From assembly GCA_910589415.1 (NCBI GenBank), contig OU342634.1, positions 23,247,144 to 23,311,143 on the forward strand: DNA of 64,000 bases, written 5' to 3'. This document shows positions 1 through 11,540 of this stretch, piece after piece. Position 1 is the stretch's first letter. The number at the start of each line of letters is the position of its first letter. The DNA is from Malachius bipustulatus (taxonomy: Eukaryota; Arthropoda; Insecta; Coleoptera; Melyridae). The position numbers and the translations under genes were made by a program. Under the pieces are notes generated by a model. It saw nothing but the letters and a program-made list of their open reading frames with translations. It was not told the DNA's origin and did no database searches.

Positions 1-2424
1 TCTCCACAAGACTGCCTAAATGCAGAACTGGGAACCCCAAAGAGGACGAACAGGGACAGCTGGCAGGTTGCGAAATCGGTGATAAACGAGAACAAAATCA
101 AATGGGCAATCAACTCCTTTGAACCCTATAAATCGCCGGGTATAGATGGCATCTACCCAATAATGTTGCAGAAAGGACCACATCTTCTGACACAGAGGCT
201 AAGTATGATCCTCAGGGGCAGTCTTGCACTGGGGCACATACCCAAAGTCTGGACCTTAATTAGAGTAATTTATATACCCAAACCTGGGAAAACAGGACAG
301 GAAGGGGCAAAATCTCTAAGACCCATAAGTCTCATGTCCTTTTTGCTGAAGACTTTAGAAAAACTGCTCGATAGGCATATAAGGGATGATGTCCTGGCAA
401 ACAGACCATTTCATCAAGACCAACATGCATATAGAACAGGAAAATCAACGGAATCAGCTTTAAACCACCTGGTAGAAAAGGCAGAATACGCAATAAAACA
501 CAAGGAAGTACTATTATGTGCTTTCTTGGACATAGAAGGTGCGTTCGACAACACCTCCCTAGAATCAATCTCCAATGCATTGAGGAACAGAGGAATCAAT
601 GCAACAATATGCAGGTGGATAGACTTCATGTTGAAAAGCAGATTGGTATGCACATCCCTATTTGGGGAGACTGTGGTGGCTCAGGTAGCAAGGGGGTGTC
701 CACAAGGAGGCGTACTGTCTCCATTGATATGGAACCTTGTTATGGACGAGCTAATGAAACGTCTGGACCAAGAAGGAATCAAGAGCATAGGATATGCTGA
801 TGACCTTGTCATACTAATTCAAGGTAAATTTAACGACACAATAAGGCCCTGCATGCAAAGGGCCTTAAATGTTATAACCAAATGGACAAACGAAGAGGGA
901 CTGAACATAAGTCCCTCCAAATCAACCATCATAGCGTTTACTAATCGAAGGAAACTGGTGGGCCTAGGACCACTAAAACTTCGAGGCAGGAACGTACAAA
1001 TATCGGGAGAGGTGAAATATCTTGGGGTAATCTTAGACTCAAAACTCACCTGGAACCAACAGATAGACAGGATTAAAAGAAGAGCGGAGACCACATTCAT
1101 GATGGTCAGACGAACTTATGGGAAAACATGGGGATTAAAACCACATATGGTATACTGGGCGTACACCAGAGTGATTAGACCAATGTTGTTGTATGCATCT
1201 CTGGTATGGTGGACAAAGATGCAACAAAATACCGCGATAAACAAGCTCAGCAAGGTGCAAAGACTCGCATGCCTTGGAATAACGGGGGCAATGAAAACTA
1301 CTTCAACTGCAGCAATGGAAGTCCTCCTAGACCTCCCACCACTTCATCTAATGATAATGGGAGAGGCAAGACTGGCACGACTAAGGCTGCAAGAAGAACC
1401 AAGGGGCAAATATGCGGAACTTGGACACAATAGAATCAAAAACTATGTGGAAGTGGACCTGCTAGATGCAAACACAGACCACATGGCTCCAAAATTCAAA
1501 TTCCACAAGAGCTTTGAGGTGAGCATCAAAGATCGAGAGGAATGGAATGAGCCCACAGACAGCAACAGGCTGGTCGGAACAACCTGGTACATTGACGGGT
1601 CAAAGACCGACCAAGGAACTGGAGCTGGCATATACAATGAGTTGGACAATACTCAACACACCATATCTCTTGGGCAGTGGGCAACTGTATTTCAATCGGA
1701 AATATACGCTATGCTACACTGCGCGAGCATAAACAATAAGAGGGCCTACAAAAATAGACGGATCAATATATTAACAGATAGTCAGGCGGTTCTGAGGGCT
1801 ATAGAAAGCCCCAAGATAACGTCCAGACTACTGTGGGAATGCAGTGAGAATCTCGAAACCCTGGCAGAACGCAACAAGGTAACCTTGATGTGGGTACCAG
1901 GACATAGAGGAATCACAGGCAATGAAAAAGCCGACGAGCTAGCAAGAAGAGGATCCTCGGCTAAATACATTGGCCCAGAACCTGCCCTGGGAGTACCAAA
2001 AAGTACAGCACGGGGTCAGGTTAATATATGGGTCAAAGAAAAACACAAAATATATTGGGACAAAAGGACCAAACACCAACATGGGAAAGCCTTTATCAAA
2101 GGACCCATAAAAAAGACAACTGAAGAACTACTACTACTTAGCAGGAATCAGTTACGCATTACAGTGGGATTACTAACGGGACATATTGCCCTAAAAGAAC
2201 ACTTAAATAAAATAGGACTGTTCAATGGAGACCTAAGTTGCCGAGAATGCAATAGGGCCCAGGAGACAGCAAAACATGTACTGTGTGAATGCGAGGCTCT
2301 GGACCGCAGAAGACAGGAGATATACGGACAACAAAAAATGCGTCCGGAAGAATATGAAACTCATTCAGTAACGGGGCTGCACAAGTTAGTTCAGGGAACC
2401 AGACTGATGGAATGGGTGTCATGA
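1..2424 (+). CDS. LINE ORF2: reverse transcriptase plus RNase H, 5' part outside window
   Basis: This is the polymerase ORF of a non-LTR retrotransposon, which copies its RNA into DNA at a nicked target. The frame is open from base 1; the first in-frame ATG/GTG-type codon at 79 is not a real start. Counting from 79, RT motifs appear in order: KSPGIDG (~residue 19), LRPISLMSFLLKTLEKLL, motif A LDIEGAFDN (~150), motif B GCPQGGVLSPL (~210), catalytic YADD (~238), LNISPSKS, and VKYLGVILDSKLTW. A type-I RNase H follows: WYIDGSKT (~502), SEIYAML, LTDSQAVLRAI and PGHRGITGNEKADELA, supplying the D, E, D, H and D residues. A C-terminal CREC...HVLCEC knuckle lies at ~721-740. RT with RNase H places it in the I superfamily; LOA/Lian-like is my best guess from recall. 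No stop interrupts 2.4 kb, so the copy is young. The endonuclease and ORF1 would lie upstream of the window. Confidence 0.95.
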   Translation, partial: SPQDCLNAELGTPKRTNRDSWQVAKSVINENKIKWAINSFEPYKSPGIDGIYPIMLQKGPHLLTQRLSMILRGSLALGHIPKVWTLIRVIYIPKPGKTGQEGAKSLRPISLMSFLLKTLEKLLDRHIRDDVLANRPFHQDQHAYRTGKSTESALNHLVEKAEYAIKHKEVLLCAFLDIEGAFDNTSLESISNALRNRGINATICRWIDFMLKSRLVCTSLFGETVVAQVARGCPQGGVLSPLIWNLVMDELMKRLDQEGIKSIGYADDLVILIQGKFNDTIRPCMQRALNVITKWTNEEGLNISPSKSTIIAFTNRRKLVGLGPLKLRGRNVQISGEVKYLGVILDSKLTWNQQIDRIKRRAETTFMMVRRTYGKTWGLKPHMVYWAYTRVIRPMLLYASLVWWTKMQQNTAINKLSKVQRLACLGITGAMKTTSTAAMEVLLDLPPLHLMIMGEARLARLRLQEEPRGKYAELGHNRIKNYVEVDLLDANTDHMAPKFKFHKSFEVSIKDREEWNEPTDSNRLVGTTWYIDGSKTDQGTGAGIYNELDNTQHTISLGQWATVFQSEIYAMLHCASINNKRAYKNRRINILTDSQAVLRAIESPKITSRLLWECSENLETLAERNKVTLMWVPGHRGITGNEKADELARRGSSAKYIGPEPALGVPKSTARGQVNIWVKEKHKIYWDKRTKHQHGKAFIKGPIKKTTEELLLLSRNQLRITVGLLTGHIALKEHLNKIGLFNGDLSCRECNRAQETAKHVLCECEALDRRRQEIYGQQKMRPEEYETHSVTGLHKLVQGTRLMEWVS

Positions 2425-2589
2425 AGCAAAAGGGGGTGCACAATAAGCCCATGAGGCTGAGGTGCTTCCGGTGACCAAAAATCAGACGGCCCTCGAAAGG
2501 AGGGGGTTTTAGTGGGTGGGACTCCCACATAACCCAATGCATGGGTATCCATAATGGATTTACCCTCCTTTTTCAAAAAAAAAAAAAAA
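2425..2589 (+). mobile_element. LINE 3' UTR and poly(A) tail
   Basis: About 150 bases follow the stop codon and end in an uninterrupted run of 15 A (2575-2589). That is the expected 3' terminus of the LINE whose ORF ends at 2424. No AATAAA is visible just before the tail. The 5' target-site duplication cannot be tested because the element starts outside the window. Confidence 0.85.
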
Positions 2590-5500
2590 CCTACCTATAC
2601 TTTAAATGGTTAAGTCAAGACAATGATTTTCATTAAAATTGTTACCAATTTCTTAACATAGAATTGTCTGAACGTTTAGAATGTCTACAAATCAATTGAA
2701 ATTTTAACTAAGATTTACGAGGTGCCAAAAAGATGACTTGAATATATAAAATGAAACTCTTATAATAATGTATTAAGCGCGAACAAGAGCAGTTCTTCCG
2801 CTGCTTAGTGATTGATGTTGACTATTATGACTCGACACTCAACATTGATCAACTTCATTGCTGTGTTACTGTATTTGGTTCTTGATTTTCAGTGCCGTTC
2901 TTGATACTTCCCAAGTCGTTCATGATGTTTTAATCTGTTGCTATTCAACGACTGATACTTGAAAGACCATATTGATGATAGCAACGTACATAGAAACATA
3001 CATTAAAACTGTATCTATGCTAATTAGGTAATTAGATTAAATAAATATTGATTACAGTAACAAGATCAAAAATTTTGTTCATTTTTCATTTGCGACCGTC
3101 GTGGAGATAATTCCCCCACTAAATCCATGGCTATTTTATTTAACAGTAATAAATCACCTCACCTATCAGTTTCTGATCTCCCTTGAATCACAGGATTAAG
3201 GGAAAATGACACACTGGTTGGATATATAGTAACATTTCAACTCAAAAATTTGCATATGTAGCCATAGTTTTTATATACAATAAATTATATACACAGAGGT
3301 ACACAAATATCTTTACAAAAATGTGATTCGAACCCATGCAGCGGCACTGCCGTAACTCGTTCCACTACTAATCGCTCAAATAACGTTATTTCAAAATGAT
3401 TACAAAGATAGGCAACATTCCCAGCTGACAGAAAGCGAATGCACGGTTTCCTATTAATTCTGACTTTACAATCCTATGGAGTAAAACAATGACGGCTTCC
3501 GCGAGTTCAGAAATAGCGAGGTTTCTCCCAGCAATCAGCATTCCTGTAGCTGAAGTCAAGTAGTGTTTCTCCAACGATATACGAGTATTATATGTCGGTA
3601 TCCGGATCCCTGGTGCCTTGTTACATCTAATCAACTCCTCCAGAGTAGATCCTGGTGATTACACAGGAATTACCTACCTGTTTTATAAAGGCTTTGTAAT
3701 TTAGAGGTCGTCTGCAGGTCATGGTGGCGATTTAAATTTCAAATTCACGTTTCCTTCTCTAGTTTTATTAATGATGATATCAATGGCAGAAGAAATATTT
3801 GAACACAATTTAATAAAGACAACAATAAGAACAATAACTACAACATTATATATTAATTTTTACCTAGAAGTTTAGATAGGTGTGACTAGTTTGAGCGAAG
3901 CTTGAATAAGCTTTTGTCTCCTGACAGAGTGGCGTTTAAGTCCGGATACTGAAAAGCAAGGGAAGGAAGCACGCGTCCCGTTTCAGTGGAGAAACTGCAT
4001 TTAGAAGAACTTGGAAACGCTTAAAACAGGCTGAATAATAATTACGGACGTAAAATGTGTCAGGGTGAGCAAGCAAAATTAACAATAGAGAACCGAGATC
4101 TTGTGTAAAGTGTAAATGCAGACACCCGCTCTTCGTTCGTGGTGTCCACGAACCAACCAGAGGTTGCAAATTAACGTATTCAAATACAATTACACCCGAA
4201 TGTTTTTACCACCGTTCAATTCCCAGCAGTAATTCCAGTGAGAGCTAGAAGTGGGCAAAATTAAAATATCAATCGCGCAATCCAGTCTGGGCTTGTCGTA
4301 TGCAAATTCGAGACAGTGTTGTCAACGTAGTGATATTTTTTGATATTTTAAATACTTTGATGTAAGAAAATTTCAGGTGCTAACTTTTTAGTACCCCTGA
4401 GTAGTTCATATTAATGATCTGTAGTATGGTAAAATTATAAAAACGTTGCGTTATTAAGGTACCTACTACCAAAATACTTTTAGAAATCTTCGATGAAATT
4501 TTTTAGATTTTACAAAATATTTTGAAAAAGTGTATTTTTGAATTTTCGATTAAGTTTTTTTTAACGTTAGTTTTCTAGAAGGGTTAAATTTTCAATTTGT
4601 TATGATTTTTTTCGTTGTGAGGTTTATCACAATACATGCTGTTCAGCTGAAATAAATTTAATGTCGTTAGAAGAGGGGAGGGGTGGGAAAGGTTGAAGCT
4701 TTTTTAATTCTCGATTTTTCTCCTTCTGGTACACACCACTTAGTTTCGTATTCATTTTTAAAGTTTCTGTACAGCTACTATCTCTAAATCAAGACCAGCA
4801 AGATTTTATGAATTACCAAAGATCCACAAACAAAAGCTTTCTCTCAGGCCTTTCATTTCTTCTTTAAAATAAGTAATTTTGATAATTTAGTTCTTCAGCA
4901 TAGCTCAGCAACGACTGAAATAATTATTCCAAATACTGTTTCGGATTCTCACCGAGTATAAAATTTTCCATATTTTTGATAATATTACCAACCCTTCCCG
5001 ATATCCCTATAGTGAGCCACGAAATAGTCAAGACCTGTATAAATAAGTTAAACAATGGCCAGTTTTTCTGACATCAGGTTGTATTGTGAAGTAGATGACT
5101 TATACTATTATTGAAAATTAAAAACGATTTCTAAGTAACAAGACAATATAAGTCAATATAGGGTATAATTTTTAACCTGAGATTCCACTGTGGCAAGATT
5201 TTAAAAAATGCACTGTATATGCTGTATATGCACTGTATTTAATAAGTGTTATAATATTTTATATTTTTATTTTAAATAATTTAATATTCAATAAATAAGG
5301 CAGGAAATATTAGATTTGGCAACATTCCTTTGATAATAATTCAAGCAAGTACATATTCACAAGGTGGCTAATTTCAATTTCCATTTTATTATTCCAGACT
5401 AGTCAAAAATGAATTAAAATCTCTAGCCATCCGCATTTAACACTGTCAAAGATTCTTTTCAGAAATTCCCGGCGTTATTAAATGAGAGAGAATGTTTGCT

Positions 5501-7547
5501 AGCAGTAAGCTTGGATTGAAATTAATTAGCGAGTAACTGGATTTATGTTGAATTCCTTCGTTTCTTGTTGAAGTCCAGATTAGTATGCAATGGATGATCT
5601 TGATATTCAGATTTCAAGTTATTAGTCATTTAGATTTATTCTAATTAAATATGATTGAGGGTTTGAACACGACGAACGGGAAAAATGAATGCGTTTGCTC
5701 ATTATGTGGAAAAAGGGGGCTTAAAATGTATCAAATGGTCTAAATTTATGTCTCATAATTACCTTTTGATATCCAATTTTCACTCTCAATGTCTGTAGGC
5801 GAAAATAACAGTAAATTAAGAGAAGAGATTAGCGACCCAGTTTTTTTTACATCAACTACCTACCTGAAAATATTATGAATTTCTCATTATTTACTGACCA
5901 TGAAATATTTGTTAATGAGATATTTAAGCGATTGCGATTAGTTCGGATCTCTTTACGATGTGCGAAATCTTCGTCAGTTGGTGGCGATTGTTAATAATGA
6001 CCGCAATATTGCTTGGAGACACTATGAGATAACGACCAGGGATGATCATAAAAGTTTACGTTTATGTGCTTCGATGGCTTGGAAGAGCTTCCGACAGTGT
6101 TATTAACTCAGAAGACACAAGGGAAGCTCCTTAGGAAGGAAGAGCAATCCTGTCGAGAGAATCATCCAAACTGGTCATGTGAGAGATCGGACTTATTTTA
6201 TTCATTCTTCTTACTAGATCTGGATAAGGGATAAATCGAGCTTATCCTACTAAAATCAGATTTAAAACAGAAAATCTGATCCATTAAAAAATTATTTCTT
6301 TAATCGACCAGGTTGCTCGAAGCAACAATGTTAAATTGCTCGGATAATTTAAGGCGATATTTCTTATCATATTTTTTGATAGTATCCTACCATAAAAGTT
6401 ACAGACAGTCCTTTAGGTATTAGAGCCGAAATCAAAAGTTTCTTCGAGAATAAATTGAGATATCAAGAGCACTTCAGGGAATAAATGGATCATTAATCAA
6501 GCACCATCTTGTTTTGATTCTACAATTCTCACTTTGCAAGAAGAAAGTGAATCACCCCTTTTAGATTTTATGAAATCGTTAAAATAGTAGTGTTTTAAAG
6601 TAAATATTGAAAAAGGGAATACCTAATAATTGTTTCACAGATAAAAAAGTTTTTAATTAAAAATCGAAATTATGAGTCACTCTGTATCTGAATAAATAGT
6701 TATGAAAAAAATATATAAACACTTGTTTAAAAAATTGAATCAGTAATTGAAAAATTGTGAATGAATTTTTCCTAGCAATCTTCTCTAAATTAGTTTCAGA
6801 CCATCAATGTTGTCTGGCTAATATTCACTCCCCTATCGTGAGTTTAATCAAGGAAATTTCACTTTCACGTGGAGTTTTTCATTTTCCCCCGTAGAAGAGG
6901 AAAATGAAATGGACACAGAAACGGAGAAGTTTATTGAGACCTCGTATCTCGAACAATTCCCAATAACTGGCATGTTTTTCTCGGCTACTGTAAGATAAAT
7001 TCCAATAACACCGAGAATGTTTGGCATTTTCTGTGTATTTGCTAATAAACAAAACAAAATTAGCAGTTTAATAAATCCGATGCGGGTATTGGCAAGCTCG
7101 CTTCTGAAACAGAATGTAAATATTTTCTGAAAAGTCATTATAGATTCACTTTTATACACAAGCTAATATTTTCATGGAGAATTTTTAATATAAAAACTTT
7201 TATTACTGTTTGAAAGAAAAATATTTGGTAGAGGTATCTTTCGTTATTTTTTTTTTTACAAATTCTATATCTACACAAGTAGAGATGAGAAAAGAATACT
7301 TTCGCTGCTATCGACGGAAAATATATTTCCTTGTAACTTACCCAGCATCTATAGACTTTTCTTCTTTCGATTTTAATTATATTGAAGACTATACCCGAAG
7401 CTGCTGCGAAAAAACTTTCCTTCAATACGTTTTCATGATGAACTGTTAGTAAGTGTTTCTTTTTGTAAATTTCGATTTTTGGCACCTTTTTTGTGTGGTT
7501 CACTAGAATTCTTGAAACAGAAGTGAATTTTTTGGGGCAAGTTGATA
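2590..7547. other. gene-poor AT-rich interval
   Basis: About 5 kb with no ORF that looks protein coding. Short ORFs such as those on the minus strand at 6848-7159 and 7138-7575 are AT-driven and show no family motif. Apart from the tRNA-like trace at 3315-3395 I see nothing identifiable. Confidence 0.6.
3315..3395 (-). repeat. tRNA-like SINE remnant (pol III B box)
   Basis: Read on the minus strand, 3325-3335 gives GGGTTCGAATC, a good pol III B box. About 40 bases upstream lies a weak A-box-like stretch (GATTAGTAGTGG, minus strand near 3360-3371). The spacing suits a tRNA head, but I could not fold the full cloverleaf and there is no clean anticodon arm. A decayed tRNA-derived SINE is more likely than a functional tRNA gene. 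Confidence 0.35.
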
Positions 7548-8403
7548 TACAGGGTGTCCCATAATATGTGGGCAATCTCCCGGATTTGGGTAAATTTCGT
7601 AAAAATAAATTAAAAAATAGCTATAAAATTAATTCCTCAGAGACACCCCTACAAAGATATTAGCTGTTGAAGTTGAGGGTTGAAAATCAATTTTTTGCAA
7701 TAACTTTTTTATTTCTTGAACGATTTTGATAATTTTTGGTTTTATCCTGTATTATTTTGGACTGTTTAGAATAGTGTTTCATAATCTTTGGTAGCACATA
7801 CATAGACCTCGGGAAGGCATAACCCCCTCAATCACTTGAAAGAAAACAATAAAAATAATAATAAAAATAATAATTTCACAGTTTTTTAAAGTTAATTTTC
7901 TTTTTATTTGACATTTTTTACATAAAAAATGTATCCTTATTTATTTCGATGGAGCGAACCGTTATCGAGATAAACGTCCTTCTAATAGGTGATGCGTCGC
8001 AGGAATTTTCTTAATTTCAAGTAAATTTTAACAAGACGGCTGACCTTTGACAGTAAATTGAGCAGGAAACAAAACAATAACTTAATTAAACACCTACACG
8101 TCAAATAGTGTCAAAGATTTCATTTCATGCAGATTCAATTCTAACTTATTTTCTGCGTATTCAGCATTTGTGTAACTCATTTTAAAATCAGTTAGAATTG
8201 AATCTGCATGAAATGAAATCTTTGACACTATTTGACGTGTATTTAATTAAGTTATTGTTTTGTTTCCTGCTCAGTTTACTGTCAAGGGCAGCCATCTTGT
8301 TAAAATTTACTTGAAATTTAGAAAGTTCCTGCGACGCATCACTTATTAGAAGGACGTTTATCTCGATAACGGTTCGCTCTATCGAAATAAATAAAGATAC
8401 ATT

Positions 8404-8724
8404 TGGTGTGTAGGTAACGGAGAAAAATGAAGACGCGACTATAATATAATATTTAAAAAGATTTACTATTTATTATAACACTTGTTGCATTTAACAAAGT
8501 TTATATTTAGTGATTTTTACCCTTAATTGGGGACCCGTACCGACTGAAATGTCGACTTAATAGTTCTATGTTACCATGTTATGTTTAAGAATACGAATGA
8601 ATATGTTCGAGCGGGGTATTTTCGGTGGCACCTTACAACTCACTCCCCTCTCCCAACCGACCGTCTCAAGCTAGAACAGCCCTTTGTCAGAGGAGAGCTC
8701 TGTTGCCACTGTTGCCACGTAACA
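8404..8724 (-). repeat. BEL/Pao LTR (3' LTR relative to the element)
   Basis: Left LTR, 321 bp, starting TGGTGTGTAGG and ending CCACGTAACA on the plus strand. It is about 97.5% identical to 11220-11540 by eye. Confidence 0.92.
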
Positions 8725-8742
8725 TACCGCCGCCCTTGAATG
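8725..8742 (-). other. polypurine tract next to the 3' LTR
   Basis: Minus-strand sequence CAAGGGCGGCGG directly precedes the LTR start TGTTACG, the expected place for the plus-strand primer tract of an LTR element. Confidence 0.6.
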
Positions 8743-8985
8743 CATCCAGGCATACAAAATATCTAAATTTACACAATTTGCACAATATACAAATATTTAC
8801 AAAAACCAAATTAAATTATATGAATGACATTAGCCAAAAAATACACAATGAGAAAAAAAAATTAAAAATAGAAAATAAAAATTAAAAATTAAAATTAAAA
8901 ATACAATGAAAATCATGATTGGTTATTATGATATGAATTATGATGATATCAATTACAATCTATATATCAGAATGGCACTTTATAA

Positions 8986-9742
8986 CTATTCAATAGGAAG
9001 TGCACATATTTTACAAATTCCGCGCTTGTAAACACCTTTAGCGGTTTTCACAGTCACAACGCGCACTATTCCGTCCTTTCCGGGATGAATCTCCTGCACT
9101 CGACCAAGAGGCCAATGGAGAGGTTTTGCCCCATCCTCCACTATAGTAGTACCATCGTACCTGGTTTTACTAATGATGGACCTGTTGTTTTCCACTTAGC
9201 CCTTTGTTGTAGCTGATTGACGTACTCACGATGCCACCTGCGCCAAAAATGTTGTCGCATCTGCTCAACATGTTGCCATCGACTAAGACGGTTGATTTTA
9301 TGATCCACCAAGTTCTCCTCAACAGGAGCAGTTACAGCTGACCCAATTAAAAAATGTCCAGGAGTCAAAGGAGACAGGTCATTAGGGTCACTGGATAGAG
9401 GAAGTGAAGGACGAGAATTAAGGCATGCTTCTATCCTGATAAGCAGGGTCAACATCTCCTCATATGTCAAAATGGTATCTCCTATTGTTCTTTTTAAATG
9501 AGTCTTTACTGACTTGATATTAGCCTCCCATATGCCACCAAAATTAGGTGATTTAGGAGGAATGAAATACCATTTTATATCATTATCTTGCAGTTTTGAA
9601 GTTAATTTCTCTTCGCGAGTAACATTCTTTAAAATTTGCTTAAGTTTTCTGTCGCTACCTACGAAGTTGGTGGCATTGTCTGAATGAATTTCTCTTATTG
9701 AACCGCGGCGAGAAATAAATCTTCGAAGAGCGTTTAAAAAAC
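8986..9742 (-). pseudogene. BEL/Pao integrase C-terminal half, frameshifted
   Basis: Integrase sequence continues here in a different frame from the upstream block at 9734-11017. It shows the HSDNATNF motif with the second catalytic Asp, the PPKSPNFGGIWEA motif with the catalytic Glu, then TYEEMLTLLIRIEACLNSRP, LTPGHFLIG, and the RWQHVEQMRQHFWRRWHREY helix typical of BEL/Pao integrases. At about 9141-9160 the frame breaks again, and the final block (KPLHWPLGRVQEIHPGKDG, ending at 8986) is in a third frame. With the upstream shift, the integrase is split over three frames and is not functional. Confidence 0.88.
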
Positions 9743-11017
9743 CTTCAGTTCAGTAGTAAGATCGGAAATAAGTTCTAAATGAACCGCCTTTGTGCTTAAG
9801 CAAATAAACAATACAATATATGCCTTTACAGTTTTATTCTTTCTTAAATGTCCTTCCTTAATCAAAATAGGTCCACATAAATCAACTCCTGATTTCAAGA
9901 AGGGTCGCGATTGTTGAATGCGCTGAATAGGTAAGTCGCCCATTATTTCTGAGTTTATTGCAGGTCTTACCTTGAAACAATTTAAACATTTTCTGATAAC
10001 TAACCTAACTGCATCCCTGCCCGAGATAGGCCAATACCGCTGCCTCAGAGCTGCTAATGTTGCTTGAGCTCCCGCGTGTAGATGACTAATGTGACATTGT
10101 CGAATTAATAATAAGGTGATGTGATGACCTTTAGGTAAAACTATCTGATATTTATTATCGTATGATAACTTAGCATGTCTAATCCTACCACCTACTCTCA
10201 ATATGCCATTTTTATCCAAGAACGGATTGAGGCAGAGAAGGGCGCTATTTTTTGGCAATTCTTTACCCATTTTTAAACATTTAATCTCGGTCTCGAACGA
10301 TTCTGTCTGTACTAAAGACATAATTAAGTTACTGGCTTGATCTAACTCTTCTGATGTTAAGTAGTTTAGCTTTAGCATTTTATTACATTTTTTATTTTTA
10401 CAATTAAAGATAAAACGATTAATCCAGCCTATTGTTCTCTTCAATTTTCCAAAATCTGAAAATCTCAATAAAATCTCTGATTTTGGATTAGACTTTGTTA
10501 TTAGGGCGCATTGCGTTCGCTTTTCTGGCATTTCTAACTCACTCTTAATTGATACGGATTTTGGCCATTCACTGGACTGTGATAGAAGCCAATCCGGACC
10601 CGTCCACCAATTATTACAATTAATTAATTGATCTGGATATAAGCCTCTAGTAATATGATCGGCAGGATTTTCAGATCCACTTACATGAAGCCACGTACAC
10701 TCCGCAGTTAGTGATTGTATTTCGGAGACTCTATTAGCCACGAAAGTTTGCCAATTATGGGGGGAAGCTGCCACCCAATTCAGAACAATGGTCGAATCGC
10801 TCCACATAAAACAATTATTAAATTTTATGTTAATCTCGGATATGACCTTGTGGTATAGTCTGGCTAGTAGCAGAGCTGCTGATAGCTCTAATCTTGGCAG
10901 AGAGATTGTCACTTCTTGGCTTATTGAAGATGCTGGAAACTGGTTAGGCTCCGTTGACGGTGTTGGAAACTGCTTAGGCTCCGTTGACGATGTTGGAAAC
11001 TGCTTAGGCTTCGTTAG
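9734..11017 (-). pseudogene. BEL/Pao RNase H and integrase N-terminal half, preceded by a decapeptide repeat
   Basis: The open minus-strand frame runs from an in-frame stop at 11018-11020 to a stop at 9734. In order: about four in-frame ten-residue repeats of the TEPKQFPTSS type; the RNase H domain (LPRLELSAALLLARL, WSDSTIVLNWV, SGSENPADHITRG); an integrase zinc-binding region (HISHLHAGAQATLAALRQRYW ... CLNC); and the integrase core start VDLCGP with the first catalytic Asp. It ends prematurely because a 4-bp tandem duplication (9744-9753) shifts the frame. The reverse transcriptase that normally precedes RNase H is absent, so the repeat leader is fused directly to RNase H by an internal deletion. 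Confidence 0.88.
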
Positions 11018-11075
11018 TTATGTGTGAAACTGCTTAGGCTTCGTTAATGATGTGAGTAGCTGCTCAGGCTACGTT
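10926..11075 (-). repeat. 30-bp tandem repeat in the BEL leader (about five copies)
   Basis: Five imperfect copies of a 30-base unit (plus-strand core GGCTCCGTTGACG...GGAAACTGCTTA). The period is ten codons, and the copies nearest RNase H stay in its reading frame; one outer copy contains a stop. Expansion at codon multiples suggests it once encoded a repetitive Pro/Thr-rich peptide. Confidence 0.85.
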
Positions 11076-11198
11076 AATGTTCAACGTGGTGATTAAACGA
11101 TAACTCAGTTTCACGCTGCCGATGAACTATCGCACTATCACTTCAGATTCTCTATTGACGCCTACTTTCCGCGATTAATTAAGGTTTCGGATGTAATT

Positions 11199-11216
11199 AT
11201 CCGGCTCGAAGGACCA
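11199..11216 (-). other. primer binding site matching the tRNA-Tyr 3' end
   Basis: The plus strand reads ATCCGGCTCGAAGGACCA, which as I recall is the 3' end of insect tRNA-Tyr including CCA. On the element strand it lies three bases inside the 5' LTR, the normal PBS position. Confidence 0.8.
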
Positions 11217-11219
11217 ATA

Positions 11220-11540
11220 TGGTGTGTAGGTAACGGAGAAAAATGAAGACGCGAGTGTAATATAATATTTAAAAAGATTTACTATTTATTATAACACTTG
11301 TTGCATTTAACAAAGTTTATATTTAGTGATTTTTACCCTTAATTGGGGACCCGTACCGACTGAAATTTCGACTTAATAGTTTTATGTTACCATGTTATGG
11401 TTAAGAATACGAATGAGTATGTTCGAGCGGGGTATTTTCGGTGGCACCTTACAACTCACTCCCCTCTCCCAACCGACCGTCTCAAGCTAGAACAGTCCTT
11501 TGGCAGAGGAGAGCTCTGTTGCCACTGTTGCCACGTAACA
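11220..11540 (-). repeat. BEL/Pao LTR (5' LTR relative to the element)
   Basis: Right LTR, 321 bp, same ends as 8404-8724, followed directly by the second copy of the ACATT duplication. Confidence 0.92.

Larger units (their letters stand above)
8404..11540 (-). mobile_element. BEL/Pao LTR retrotransposon, internally deleted, minus strand
   Basis: Two 321-bp direct LTRs (TG...CA on the plus strand; TGTTACG...CACCA when read as the element) bound a 2.5 kb interior. The insertion is flanked by ACATT at 8399-8403 and 11541-11545, a 5-bp duplication. On the minus strand the interior has a primer binding site, a repeat-rich leader, RNase H, integrase and a purine tract. Gag, protease and the reverse transcriptase core are missing, so it is a non-autonomous deletion derivative. 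I counted 8 substitutions between the LTRs (about 2.5%). It sits inside the right arm of the palindromic element 7550-11913, so it is younger than that element. Confidence 0.92.

Noticed and set aside
6848..7159. 103-aa minus-strand ORF with hydrophobic stretch
   Set aside because: Composition matches random AT-rich DNA and there is no start context, splice support or family motif.
7138..7575. 145-aa minus-strand ORF
   Set aside because: AT-rich, low-information translation that runs into the end of a palindromic transposon; no motif.
8625..8885. 86-aa plus-strand ORF
   Set aside because: Covers the BEL LTR, purine tract and an A-rich run, antisense to the element.
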